Positions 50,681 to 61,941 of a stretch of DNA of 64,000 bases are shown one piece after another. Position numbers and translations under genes: made by a program. Numbering within the stretch: the stretch's first letter is position 1; each line of letters opens with the position of its first letter. The notes below the pieces were generated by a model, which worked only from the letters and a program-made list of their open reading frames with translations, did not search any database and had not been told where the DNA came from. The DNA is from Littorina saxatilis (lineage: Eukaryota > Mollusca > Gastropoda > Littorinimorpha > Littorinidae), in assembly GCF_037325665.1 (NCBI RefSeq), contig NC_090246.1, forward strand, positions 58,897,504-58,961,503, in the 5' to 3' direction.

Positions 50681-52007
50681 TGCTTTAGTTACAGTGGCAG
50701 ACGATCACTACAAACTCAGGTGTGTTGTTGTCCTTGGTGGCGTATACAGCATGAAATCGAAAGAAGACATCGGTGTCACTCATGCCTTTGGTCTACACAA
50801 ATCTTCAAGCGCTTGATCAACTTAACATCTACATGATGAGTTGCAGTTTAACTTAAAATTTCCGGCTCAGCATTAAAAGCCGCATGAGGTCTTCTCTGTG
50901 ATGCACTTAGAAGAAAACTTTTTCACTTTTCCTTTCCCGAGAGAAAGGGTCTTTCAGAACCGGAAGTTGTACATTATTGCCCAGAGCTAGTTGAAAAAAT
51001 AAAGCCAAGAGATGCTGTCATCAACAAAAACATATATTTGCGTTAGCTCTAGCAACGAGTTAGAACATGTAGTGATTTCAATAATCTGTCATCATAAAAG
51101 CAGCAATTTCAATGAAGATGTCTAAATGCGAAACTGACAGTAGCAAGTCTCTTATCATCTTTTAACTACTATACTACACAAATAATCACAAAATACACTT
51201 AACCCGTCCATATTCACTATGCCATGTCTGTAGAAGATTTACAGGTATATATAAACACTCAGAGGCAAAAATAATAGTGAATCTGAGAATGCTTGTTTTT
51301 TGTGTGTATATATAATCGCACTGGCGACACGCACTCCGAGTGTATATTATATATTTGCTGCTTCTCAGCCTTTTACAGTATCCGAATCGACACGTCGTTT
51401 CCCGATTCACTTGATTATGTACACAGACAAACAGCTGTCAGACAGACAGACAGACAGACAGACAGACACACACACAACACACTGCACACACACACAACAC
51501 AGTGACACACACATACAGTGACACCGTAGTACACACACACACACACACACATAGACACACCAGGGGCGGATAGGGGGGAGGGGGATTACAGGGGTTCAGG
51601 ACCCCCCCCCCCCCCGGCTGTCCCCCGCCCAAAGATTTAATACTAACTTTAAAAGAAATAATGAGTGGCTGCTGACACCAGTTGCTCATGTTTAAAATCA
51701 AGGATAAGCCATAAATTGTTTATAATATAGCTAAAACTCTTCAGCTTCAGGGGGGCTTTGCTCCCCAGACCCCCCTGTACCCCACATAGGGTCTACCCCT
51801 GGACCCCAGTTTGTAACCCCCCCCCCTCAGGCTTAACTGCTCCGCCCCTGCACACACACACACACGACATAAAACCAGATTCAGATATTTTTCTTTGTGA
51901 GCGTTTCTGGTAAAACGATACCCATCAAAGTCGTTCTGCTTTCCGAACAAGACACAGGCTCCGTGGAACAAGATAATCTTCTTCAGCTGGAAGACAACTT
52001 GTGTGAA
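50681..52007. promoter_or_regulatory. head-to-head promoter region of SLC25A16 and CAMLG
   Basis: The two start codons point away from each other with 1327 bases between them. No other gene lies here. Its CAMLG-proximal third is filled by GACA/CA microsatellites (about 51435-51560) and a hAT-like MITE (51561-51850). No TATA box or initiator can be assigned with confidence. Co-regulation is inference from layout. Confidence 0.55.
51561..51850. mobile_element. hAT-like MITE
   Basis: Ends CAGGGGCGGA and TCCGCCCCTG are exact inverted repeats of 10 bases with further G- and C-rich symmetry inside. CAGGGGCGGA is a typical hAT terminus. The element sits in CA microsatellite DNA, so the expected 8-bp duplication cannot be proven (AGACACAC against CACACACA). 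It ends 157 bases before the CAMLG start codon. Confidence 0.8.
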
Positions 52008-55000
52008 ATGGCAGACGCAGAAGCCCGAAGAGAAGCACGCCGACGCAAGATTCTTCAAAATTCAGAAAATCGATTGAATCGAGTGCTTGGAAATTCTGAG
52101 GTCGTCGAAAATGGTAATTTTGTTCGAATGGACTATCAGGCCTAAAAAAAAAATAGGTGTGGTTACGGTAACCCGACCTACCCTATTTTTAGGGGCCGAC
52201 CCTATAACTTTTTATTACATTTGTAAAAAAAAAACAAAAACAAACAAACAAGAAAACGAGTGCAGAAAACGCAATGAAAGCGAAAGCGCCTGAGTCGCAC
52301 ACTTATTTCCCTGTCAAGTAGGTTTAATTTGTACACATTAGAAAAAAAAGTTGAAAAAAAAGTGGTTGCCTACCTTCCTACCCTATTTTATTTGGCTATG
52401 TTACCGTAACCACACCTTTTTTTGTTTTGCCTCATGATTATGGAGGCAGACCACAGGCGGAAGGTATCGTCCACTGGACTACTACTATCACAGAAAAGTC
52501 TTTCTGTGATAGTAGTAGATCTAGTCCAGTGGACGATACCTTCCGCCTGTGGGCAGACTTGCACCGTGATTACTGTGGAGTACATTGCTGGGAAGAACTT
52601 TGGCTGTTTACGATCTGCTCAAAAGTCTGCATGCTTTTTATCTCAGAACGTTGCTACTCAAAAATTGTAAAAGTTTGAAGTGCTCAGACAGTGGGAAGAA
52701 GTGAAAGTAGCATTCATTTTGAGCAGATTTCAATTTTCATGTCTTTTTAAAATTTTATATTTAGTTAATAGTAATACTTCATTACTTGACTGAACGTATA
52801 ACCGTAGACTTGGGAATACGCAACTAGAGTTCCAACGCTTAAATTTAACAAAGAAGAAAAATCACTTGACCAGGCACAAAGGTGTCTCCATCTAAATCTC
52901 ATTGGCTGCGTCCTTTTTACATTTAGTCTTGTTTTGACTAAATGTTTTAACATAGAGGGGGAGACGAGGGTCGTGGTGTGTCTGTGCGTGTGTGTGTGTA
53001 GAGCGATTCAGAGTAAACTACTGGACCGATCTTCATGAAATTTTACATGAGAGTTCCTGGGTATGATATCCCCAGACGTTTTTTTCATTTTTTCGATAAA
53101 TGTCTTTTATGACGTCGTATCCGGCTATTTGTAAAAGTTGAGGCGGCACTGTCACACCTTCATTTTTCAATCAAATTGATTGAAATTTTGGCCAAGCATT
53201 CTTCAACGAAGGCCGGACTTTGGTATTGCATTTCAGCTTGGAGGCTTAAAAACTAATTGATGATTTTGGTCATTAAAAATCTGAAAATTGTAATTAAAAT
53301 TATTTCTTTATAAAACGATCCAAAATTACTTTTATGTTATTCTTCATCATGTTCTGATTCCAAAAACATATAAATATGTTATATTCGGATTAAAAACAAG
53401 CTCTGAAAATTAAAAATATAAAAATTATGATTAAAATAAAATGTCCGAAATCGTTTTAAAAAACAATTTCATCTTATTCCTTGTCGGTTCCTGATTCCAA
53501 AAACATATAGATATGATATGTTTGGATTAAAAACACGCTCAGAAAGTAAAAACGAAGAGAGGTACAGTAAAGCGTGCTATGCAGCACAGCGCAACCGCTA
53601 CCGCGCTAAACAGGCTCGTCACTTTTACTGCCTTTTGCACTAGCGGCGGACTACGGTCATTGTGAAAAAATGCAGTGCGTTCAGTTTCATTCTGTGAGTT
53701 CCACAGCTTGACTAAATGTAGTAATTTTGCCTTTCGCGACTTGTTTTTTCTTGAGTAAAGTGGTTGTCTACAACACGTAGCTTTGCTTGTTGTGTGACTG
53801 ATACATCTTATAAACTTGACGTTTGTGTTGTCGATTTAAACTCGGTGATTATCGGTTCTTTCTTTCTTTCTTTATTTGGTGTTTAACGTCGTTTTCAACC
53901 ACGAAGGTTATATCGCGACGGGGTGATTATCGGTTATAACATTAACATTTAACAATGGCATATCACTGTCTGTAGCATTCTTGAAAACAGGGTGACAAAT
54001 TTTCACGCTTTCACCTTGTTTAGATATATATGCAATGTATCTTTTGCGTTGTTTCACTTGCCAGCCGGGCAACCTGCCAGATGGTTTCTACTAGCCGGGC
54101 GGATTTTTCACTTGCCCCTTGCGACCGGGCGGACGATTTAGCCATACCTACTCTGTCCCTGACTGAAGCTAAAATTATGCTCTTGCTTACTTCTTGAAGA
54201 GCTGACTATTTAAGCTTTCAGTAAGAGCGGTATACGCATCATGATAACACTAAGTTTTAACAGATCTCTAAAAGTGAGATATTATATTAAAAAAAATGTT
54301 TTCTCTCGCAGAGCCAGCTAAAAGTTTGGATGGGATCCCAAGCTTTGGCCTGCAGCAAGACAGTTCAGGGAATGCTTTCAACAGCAGCAGTTTACTAGGC
54401 TGCCCGTTGCCAGTGGAAGATCCAACAAACAGAATAAAACGCACATCAGAAACAACTGAACCCATTGAATCTGAAGCCTCAGCAGCCAGTGTCAGGCAGA
54501 GGACACAAAGAACAACTCCAGCAAATGACCAGCAGCCAGCACCGAAAGTGACCACAGAAGCCAATGGTCCAGGGAAATCATTTCCCGGAACCAGCACGCA
54601 TGGGAATGGATTGGAAAGCATCCCTGGAATTGGAAAAGAAGTGTCTGCCGACACTGACCCCGTCAAAGTGTTGGATCTGATGAGGTGTGGAGGGTGTTTG
54701 CTGACTGCGTTTTTCACACGTTGGGCACTCAGCTTTGGCTTAGGAATCCTTTTCTTTGAGGTGAAGTTTGTGTGTGTGCTTGCCTTCTGTTTATCATTTG
54801 TTTGCTTTTTGTTGTTGTTGTTTCTTGACTGATAATGATATGACATGAAATGATATGATATGATATGATATGAACTGTGTTGAAATGTTCAGGTTCAGAG
54901 CTGACCTCAATCCCATAAGCTAATGTTCTGGCAGAAGTGAGGACTTCAAATTTAAATGTTAAGATCTGTGGCTGTGTTTTAAATTGTAAACATAGTACAT

Positions 55001-56961
55001 ATCAATTACCATGGTTCTCTGATTGCAAATGTTGTGATGGACTTTAAAATTGTTAAACAGCAGGCTTATAAATGATTCAAGTAGGAAATAACCCTGAAGT
55101 GTTGTCTCATTTCATTATTTTGGTGACTTAGTGTGTTTTATTCATAGTCATACTATGTAAAGCGCAGAGAACATGGATCTTAATCTTATTGTTCGGCCTC
55201 TCATCATTATTGTTATTATTTGGTATTAGTCTCACATATATTTATATTCATAATGAAAATGAGGTAACGTTTGGAACACAGGAGTTGCAGAAAACCAATT
55301 TTTAGTCATAGCACATCGAAAATAGATATATATCGTTACAGCGAGCAAATAGATTGTTTATGTTTCCAGATAAACTTTTTGCTCTCTGGTAAGCGCATAG
55401 TGCTTTTAGTTATGCGCTATAGAAATCTCCTTCACTCTTACCAGTTCGCTCCCTTACCCATCGTAAGCAAGCTTACGATGCCCCCCCTGTAGTTTTCCAC
55501 TGACCAATTATCTAATTATCGAAAAAAAATAATTGTTATTTTACATTGGATGGGTCGGACAGTGGATAAACTCATATGTTAGACAGAAACAAGCTGGGTT
55601 TTTGTTATAAGTTAGTTATAGGAATGCATTATTAGGCAAAAACAAAAACAAAAGTCTGTTAACGGTAACATAGGCCAATAAAATAGGGTCGGTAGGTCGG
55701 GACTTTTTTTTTTTTTTTTTCCCCAAAAAAACCCCCATATTTTTAAGTTATTAGACCAAAAAACAGACCTTTTTTTTTTCTTTCCAAAAAAACATTTTTA
55801 AGTTATTTTGCCAAAAAATGTATTTATTTATTTATTTAATTTTTTTCCCAAATGCCCAAAAAAAGTCTAGGGTCGCGGGAAAAAATAGGGTCGGTCGGGA
55901 TACCGTAAACAGACTATTTTTTTGGTGTGCCTTAGGCATGCGTATGTCATGAAACGTCCAACTTTGAAATTTGGGTGGGGGTATTCAGGTGACAATAACT
56001 TTTTTGTTTATCAGCAAAACTCAATAAAACTTTGCTATCTTATGTAAAATGAATGCCAAAACAGACTAGTTAGCAGCATATCTAAAATAAACTGAACACA
56101 AAAAAAATGTTTTCTTTAAGCTTTGTGTTTGTCACGTGTTCCAAAAAATGGGCGTACAAATTTCAACAAAAATCATGTTGTCACCCCCATAACATTTTTT
56201 ACCTTTAAAGATAGCACAATTCTCTTTGCAAATATGAAAAGCTTATTCATTTTCCTTTCATTTGATATATAACTTTCTATATTTCATTTAGAATATGACC
56301 CCAGATAGCCACTCGGCAAGTAGGCACCAACAGCACTGTAAAATATGCCCTAAAACCCCCGAACTGGTAAGAGTTAATAAATAAAATCATTCAGTGGATG
56401 GATTATAAAATGTTCTGTTCTATTTCAGTTGGTGCTTGTTCCATTCATTCTTCTGGAAGGATCTCTGTACTATTTTCAGACCATGCACATGAAGGTAAAC
56501 GCAAGAAATGAAATCTTTTTGTGTCCTTTTGAACAAACTGAGAGTCATCAGAGTATGTGGAAGCATTTGAAAGAAGAGAAGTTGTTTCATGTAAGAGTGT
56601 GTGTGTGAGAGCTGAGAGAGATGTATGTTAGATCTGTGTGATGTATGTTGGTTGTGTGTGCATGTGATGTTCTCCGAGTGAACGAGATGAGAATGTCGGA
56701 GCAAAAAGAAACTGTAAGGGTTGTGAGCACTCTCTAACATAAACCACTTGAATCTGAGTGTACATCTCATTCGATTTATTTTTCCAGGACATTCAGCTGC
56801 CTCACAGGAGTTCCATGATATCCTATGCCCTTCTGTTGTCGGGCATGAAACCAGAGGTGATCACCAAGTACAACGCTATCATGGGCTACATCAGTGCTGG
56901 CAGCGAAGATTTTGCACTCTACCTGTTCACCTTTTTGCTCTCCCATGCTGTGATAGCGTAA
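52008..56961 (+). CDS. CAMLG: CAMLG (CAML, GET2-like subunit of tail-anchor receptor)
   Basis: Exons 52008-52113, 54312-54760, 56429-56494 and 56788-56961 total 795 bases (264 residues plus stop), with GT/AG borders and matching phases. The basic N-terminus AEARREARRRKILQNSENRL aligns with the human CAML start (AELRRRKLLMNSEQRI), the cytosolic arm that recruits the targeting ATPase GET3/TRC40. A disordered Ser/Thr/Pro-rich middle follows, then three hydrophobic C-terminal segments (from RCGGCLLTAFFTRW; LVLVPFILLEGSLYYF; DFALYLFTFLLSHAV). They match human VGCALLALGVRAF, the FLTLQLAYMGLY region and VYFFTFIFCHELL. ALLLSGMKPEVI matches human ALLLSGIPAEVI. In the ER membrane the protein acts with GET1/WRB to insert tail-anchored proteins. 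It is slightly shorter than human (296). An upstream in-frame ATG at 51897 exists, but alignment starts near 52008. Confidence 0.95.
52139..52431. mobile_element. G-family MITE, copy 2 (TCA duplication)
   Basis: GGCCT at the left and TTTTGCC at the right are flanked by TCA at 52136-52138 and 52432-52434. Inner inverted blocks read GGTGTGGTTACGGTAAC and GTTACCGTAACCACACC. It starts 26 bases after the first CAMLG exon, inside its donor-proximal intron. Confidence 0.85.
52451..52552. repeat. long near-perfect hairpin
   Basis: Left arm 52451-52496 and right arm 52501-52552 are reverse complements over 46 bases, apart from a 6-base bulge (AGATCT region) in the right arm. The loop is AGTC. The outer edge reads CCACAGGCGGAAGGTATCGT. 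It lies in CAMLG intron 1, 17 bases after a G-family MITE. It could be a young foldback element or a hairpin RNA source. Confidence 0.9.
52921..53749 (-). mobile_element. E-family element, copy 3 (inverted)
   Basis: Read on the minus strand it starts AACAAGTCGCGAAAGGCAAA and ends with TTTAGTCAAAACAAGACTAA. Both ATATGTTTTTGGAATCAG-type blocks and the ATGAAGATCGGTCCAGTAGT phrase are present. The CA array is short here (about 52981-53000). It lies in CAMLG intron 1. Confidence 0.85.
53858..53921 (-). mobile_element. very short 5'-truncated SINE with 14-bp duplication
   Basis: Flanked by GGTGATTATCGGTT at 53844-53857 and 53922-53935. The 64-base insert has a TTTC-repeat tail and GTTTAACGTCGTTTTCAACC, shared with 36627-36757. 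It lies in CAMLG intron 1. Confidence 0.9.
55391..55432 (+). repeat. retroposon 3' fragment
   Basis: AGCGCATAGTGCTTTTAGTT followed by ATGCGCTATAGAAATCTCC is the inverse match of 1742-1794. It lies in CAMLG intron 2. A shorter GTAAAGCGCAGAGAACATG phrase near 55157 may belong to a related SINE tail. Confidence 0.5.
55635..55931. mobile_element. G-family MITE, copy 3 (TTA duplication)
   Basis: GGCAAAAAC at the left and GTGTGCC at the right are flanked by TTA at 55632-55634 and 55932-55934. Inner blocks are AAGTCTGTTAACGGTAACAT and GGGATACCGTAAACAGACT. It is inverted relative to copy 1. It lies in CAMLG intron 2. Confidence 0.85.
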
Positions 56962-58565
56962 ACTCTTTGTTGATGGTAGCTACAATTGTTGACAGGAATA
57001 GAGGAAAGATTGACCAGTTACAGAAATAACCATTTGTGCAAGGAGAACATAATGTGAAGACTTTACACCCTAGTCACAAGACCATTCATTGGCATTGCAT
57101 TTTATGGTGGTTGTTGGCATTATGAATGATTTTTGTTGTTGTTGGATTGACTTTTCAGCAAAAGTAAGTGCATATTTATGAAGCAAAAAAATAAACTCAT
57201 AGCTTGTGTGCCATGGTTTGTCAGTAAGTGGCCTGTCAGTTTTGCATATTTTGTTAAATTAAGTTTGTAAGTAGATTTAGGTTGGAGTTAGTTATTATTT
57301 ATCTATTTACTGTTAAAGTATTACTGGTGTTCTGTTATTGTTCTTTAAATTGTGAATAAGGTGGGCATTGTTTAGGATTTCTGACAACTATATTATATCA
57401 AAGAATATCATATATATATATCTAAGTCAGACATTTTGATTTTGTAGGATTAATGTGTACTGCAAATGAAATACCAGTTTTGGGACATGGGGATGCAGTA
57501 AATGATATGGAGGGTCTAATGGAGCTTTATCAATTTTCTGCTTCTTTACTTTCAATTTGTTATAGCTTGTGTGACCACGGTGGGCACCATCAAGATTAAT
57601 TTTCCTGAGACCAAAGGGATTTTTTTTTTTCATTACTTTATTGTCCCATTGCTGGGAAATTCGGGTCGCTTCCTCCCAGTGGAAAGCTAGCAGCAACGGA
57701 GTCGCGCTACCAAGGTGTCTGCGTGTTTAGGTGTATTCAGCCACCTGCACTTATGGTAGAATGACCAAGGTCTTTTACATGCCATTGTGATGACACGGGG
57801 GTGGGATATGGCTTCCGTCTCTGGGTCTGCACATTAAGTTGACCCGTGTCCGTCCTGGCCCGAATTCGAACCTGCAACCTTCCGATCACAAGTCCAGTGC
57901 TCTACCAACTGAGCTACCGGGATAGATCTTTGTGTTAACCAGGGAGAAAAAGCTGTGCAATACTGTTTATAAAAATGTTGATCACAAACAAACCATAGGC
58001 ATAGGGGTACAGAGATGTTTGAATGGTTTGTCAGTAATGCTAGTGTGTGTGGATGAGAGGTTGATAGTGTTTGAGCAGACTATGACCCACATTTTCAGTG
58101 TGTTTGAGCCGACTATGGCCTAAACCAAATTTACAGTGTGTTTGCGCATAGTCTATATGACCCACATTATTATTTTATTTTTTTTGGTGCTGCTTTGTCT
58201 CACATCTGTGCCTTAAACATCATGGAGATATGCAAGTATAGAGGTGTGCATTTTTGTGTGCTGATTGGGATCAACATCAAAGCCATCATCTTCAACATTA
58301 CCCACTATGAGATAAGCATTTGCAGTTTTGCATTGTGACTGAACATTTCCATTCCATCTTATTCCGAGACGATAGAAAAATTACCATGTATGATTTGTAT
58401 TTTGTCGGTTTTTCTTCTTTGTTCCTTCGGATGGCTTTTTCTTTTTCTTAATTTTGTCACTTCAGTTAGAAAGCATCCGTTTCATATGTAATGTTATTCC
58501 TAAGTTAGATGAAACCCTGTTGCTGATGACTAGTTGATGTGTGCAGTAATTCATTTTCAAATAAA
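56962..58565 (+). other. CAMLG 3' UTR with polyadenylation signal
   Basis: No coding frame follows the stop. A clear AATAAA at 58560-58565 is a good candidate 3' end; an earlier AATAAA lies near 57190. A minus-oriented SINE (57655-57925) is inside this stretch. The exact transcript end is inference. Confidence 0.55.
57655..57925 (-). mobile_element. tRNA-derived SINE in CAMLG 3' UTR
   Basis: On the minus strand the head ATCCCGGTAGCTCAGTTGGT and GCAGGTTCGAATTCGGGCC supply A and B boxes. The body extends to about 57655, past ATGGCATGTAAAAGACC. Pairing for a full tRNA acceptor stem is absent, so it is a SINE head and not a tRNA gene. Confidence 0.8.
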
Positions 58566-58733
58566 GTCTTTGGACGTCCTTGACTGTTGTTCCATTTCTG
58601 GGGGTAAACAAACATCAAGCAAGATTGAAAGATGACAAGAATCATACCAAGCATAAATTACACACAGGACAAACACTACAGAACATGTAAAATAGATTCA
58701 AGCATGACAATTGCAAATCAGCTGTATAGATCT

Positions 58734-58739
58734 TTTATT
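58734..58739 (-). terminator. candidate polyadenylation signal of the TFAM-like gene
   Basis: TTTATT on the plus strand is AATAAA on the minus strand. It would leave about 150 bases between the convergent ends of CAMLG and this gene. A nearer alternative exists around 61553. Confidence 0.35.
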
Positions 58740-59240
58740 TGCAAAAGTGTACATGTCATGTATCAAACATTTATTTCTCAAGCAGTGTATTTAAACAATT
58801 AAAAAATCAAACCTGATTAAGGTGTTACATGTGTTACAACAGATTTTGACATGGATGTTTTTTTGTTGTAAACTTACTGAATCCACTCTTCTTTTCTGTA
58901 GAAAACCCCTTATGCACATTTGTGCATCATAAAACTTTTTAAATTTCTACAAATAACTAAAGTTAAATCTGTATACGTTTTTCTTGGACATACTTATTTC
59001 CTCATTTGCGATGTAGTTTTGGAACTCGCAGATCATTTTGCAATCACACCATTTAAAGTGGGAGAATGTTAAGATATTTCCACTTTCTTAAACCTTGATA
59101 TTAAAATGCTTGACCCTCACTTTTCAGCCAAGCTTTTCTTAACCTTCACTCTTTGCTCCAATGGGGGCACTCTGTTTCCCAGTCCCAAAAGACAGACTCA
59201 CTCTGAATCAGAAACGATTCATGCAAACATATGGACACAC

Positions 59241-60018
59241 CAGACCTGTTTACACTACACATTGAGCGTAGTAAACTACGAATTTGAATAATATACTACG
59301 CAACTACGCAAGTCTGTCGTTTTCTACGCAAACGGTATTTTAAAAAAAAAAAAATTTTTTCTTTCTTTTTCGTCTTTACACCTGTTCTTTGTCCCGTTGT
59401 GCTCTCACACCGTCCCGTCCCTGCACGCAAACGGTATTGTTTCGGCTACGCATATCACAATCCGTAATTTTCTTCATCTCCCTTGACCGATCCATTTTCC
59501 AATCCATGTTTTCGGCCAGCAGTCGTTTGCTGCGTGCAGCGCGTAAAGCGCCCACGGGCGTTGCGTTGTAGCTTGTTAATGCCGAATAGGCTTCTCCAAG
59601 CAAATGCCGGGCACAACTGAAAGCGTTACTGCCAAACCATGCGGGCGTTTCGACACAATGGCTGAACGCAGAGCACACGAAAGTGAAGATGAGAACTGTG
59701 AAGAAAATGACTCCGAAAGGCCACCGACCAAAAAGAAAAAGACGAGCAATGCGCCGAACCAAGTCTTTCTGCCAAAATATCATCAGGACTACCCATGCCT
59801 TGTCTTCGCAAAAAGGAAAACATCATGCTCATTGCACTGTCTGCAATTCCCATTTTTCCGTCAGTCAATCAATACATGTGGTAAAAAGTAGCGATCATTG
59901 TTCTTGTTGTTGTGATAGGTCGACGAGAAATTCTACACATTCAATTACAAAACTACACATTTGCCTCATTTTGCTCCCAGAAAATACACATGCAATGTTT
60001 TAGGGGTAAACAGGTCTG
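59241..60018 (+). mobile_element. hAT-like transposon remnant with BED-type zinc finger
   Basis: CAGACCTGTTTAC at 59241 and its exact inverse ending at 60018 form 13-base inverted ends. Flanks ACACAC on both sides suggest a blurred duplication. From an ATG at 59658 the frame reads MAERRAHESEDENCEENDSE, a basic KKKKT patch and VFLPKYHQDYPCLVFAKR. Another frame then gives GKHHAHCTVCNSHFSVSQSI, the Cys-Cys part of a BED-like finger seen at the start of hAT proteins. No catalytic region remains; the element is an internally deleted copy of 778 bases. Confidence 0.75.
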
Positions 60019-61280
60019 ACACACTGAACACACAAAATGTGGTTAAAACAGCAATTAGTGACATTGCATGCTGTAAATGCCCGCCCAGGTAACATCTAAA
60101 AAAAGCATGGAGCTATCCATGCTATGTCACTGACTGCTATTCATAAATGCCCATGGTATAAAAAAAACTATGACAAACTAAGAAAGGCACTCGCACACTT
60201 AAATCTGTCTCCAATGAAAAAATGATACAAAGCAAATCATCCATACAGTGCAATGACATTATTTACATGCAAAAGAATAAGGCAATAGGCATTCACCAAG
60301 TTACTTACACAAAAACGCAAAAGTGAGAGGGGTCTGTGCAGCAAGAATGGAGGTGCATTTATTTGCTGCCATTTAGTACACACATTTTACTAGAACTCTT
60401 ACGCATTTAACTTCTTACTCATGAAACAGAAAAAAAGCCATGACCTCTGAGGTAACAACAAAGGATTATAAAACATGAAGCAGTCCTTCACTTGACATTT
60501 TCTGCTGTTGTGTGCTTTGTTTGTTTGTTTGCTTAACGCCCAGCCGACCACGAAGGGCCATATCAGGGCGGTGCTGCTTTGACATATAACGTGCGCCATG
60601 CTGTTGTGTGCTATTGTTTAATTTATTTTCTAAATTTCCTGAAATCAAACACATTTCCGTTTTTACGTATTTGTTCTGAAATCATATCAGACTTTTGGCC
60701 TAAATAAAGAATTTCAGCAGTATTACTACACATACAACAAGTGAGATAAACGCACAATGACTAAACAAACAAATCCAGCATGAAATAAAATATTCTACAC
60801 AAAACCATTTTCTTTACTTACCAGAAGAAGGTAAAAGTTACACAAACACACTATGCTTTGTGAAAAACAACCTTATTAGATACTGTGACAAATTAAAGGT
60901 CATGTTTACTGAAATGTTACAATGCAAAAATGATCAAGGTAAATATAGATGTGGAAATTGACCCGACTTTAATTCTGTATCAAAATCTTCTGCACACAGA
61001 ACATACAATGAAACATACAAATCATTAATGGCTGTTCAGCAAAAGCTAAGTCACGAGCGACACACTCTTCAAAGACCTGAATCTGAGGGACTTTCCCTCT
61101 ACAGAAACTACACATCGCTAAATTAAGTGTTTTTAGAATATCAGCACGAAAACAGATTACCCAGAATGATAAAAATATAGTGGTAATATCCTTTGACACA
61201 GTCTTGAAAACTTTGCCTTCTTCGCTATATTTTCCCAACAATTTCATCGAAAGTCTGTTGGTACCAAACTCAAAATAAGT
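60019..61280. other. non-coding stretch, possible TFAM-like 3' UTR
   Basis: AT-rich sequence with no supportable gene. It contains one truncated SINE copy (60517-60598). Confidence 0.4.
60517..60598 (-). mobile_element. 82-bp 5'-truncated retroposon with 14-bp duplication
   Basis: TGCTGTTGTGTGCT is duplicated at 60503-60516 and 60599-60612. The insert has a TTTG-repeat tail and AACGCCCAGCCGACCACGAA, a different 3' body from that of 53858-53921. Confidence 0.9.
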
Positions 61281-61941
61281 CACAAGAGGCAAAGCCTTCA
61301 AGGCTCCCTAAGAAATCGACAAACAGTAACACAAACTCATTCACTCCGTCACACATACACACACACACACACAGTAAGCATAGGTGACACGGTGCAAGAG
61401 TGCGAGACACTAGATCTAGATCTGTCTGTCTGTAGCCTACTTACGGGGACACGACTGCCAGATCGACACTGCGCTTTCGACAGCGCTTCCTCGCGCACAC
61501 ACTGGAAACACGCTGTGCAGATCAACCTGTAGGAAATCTCCTTTGGTATCTTCTTTATTTTTCTGGGGCTACGAAACCGAACAATGTGAAATCGTCTTCC
61601 CCGAATCGGCGAACTGCAGCTGGGTGAGAACTGTATCTATACCACAATCCTTCACGCGATCTGACTTAACTTTGACCCCTGACCTGGTCTACATACCACA
61701 CACGACACAAACCAGTCACCTGTTTTTACCCCCCCCAAAACCCGTTTTCTTTGGATACACACTTTAACTACATACGTGCCGACGAAATGTTGATCATTGC
61801 TTCAATACTTTGAAGCTGTTGCTTGGATAATAACCAGGTAAAATTAGTATTTCGGTGTTCAGTCAAATGTTAAAGTTTTTATCACACACACACAGACAGA
61901 CAAAAGTTAGCATCGCATAGGCTACACTTATGTGAGCCAAA
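61281..61941 (+). repeat. W-family repeat, copy 2
   Basis: It begins CACAAGAGGCAAAGCCTTCA and keeps GAAATCGACAAACAGTAACA, a CA array, GTAAGCATAGGTGACA and AAATGTTAAAGTTTTTATCA. It ends near GCATAGGCTACACTTATGTG. The middle (about 61430-61850) is unlike copy 1. Confidence 0.7.

Noticed and set aside
54268-54846. 192-codon minus-strand frame over CAMLG exon 2
   Set aside because: Antisense to an exon whose product aligns with CAML and joins its neighbours in phase.
57860-57925. A tRNA gene on the minus strand
   Set aside because: A and B boxes are good, but the acceptor stem does not close and the body continues as a SINE.
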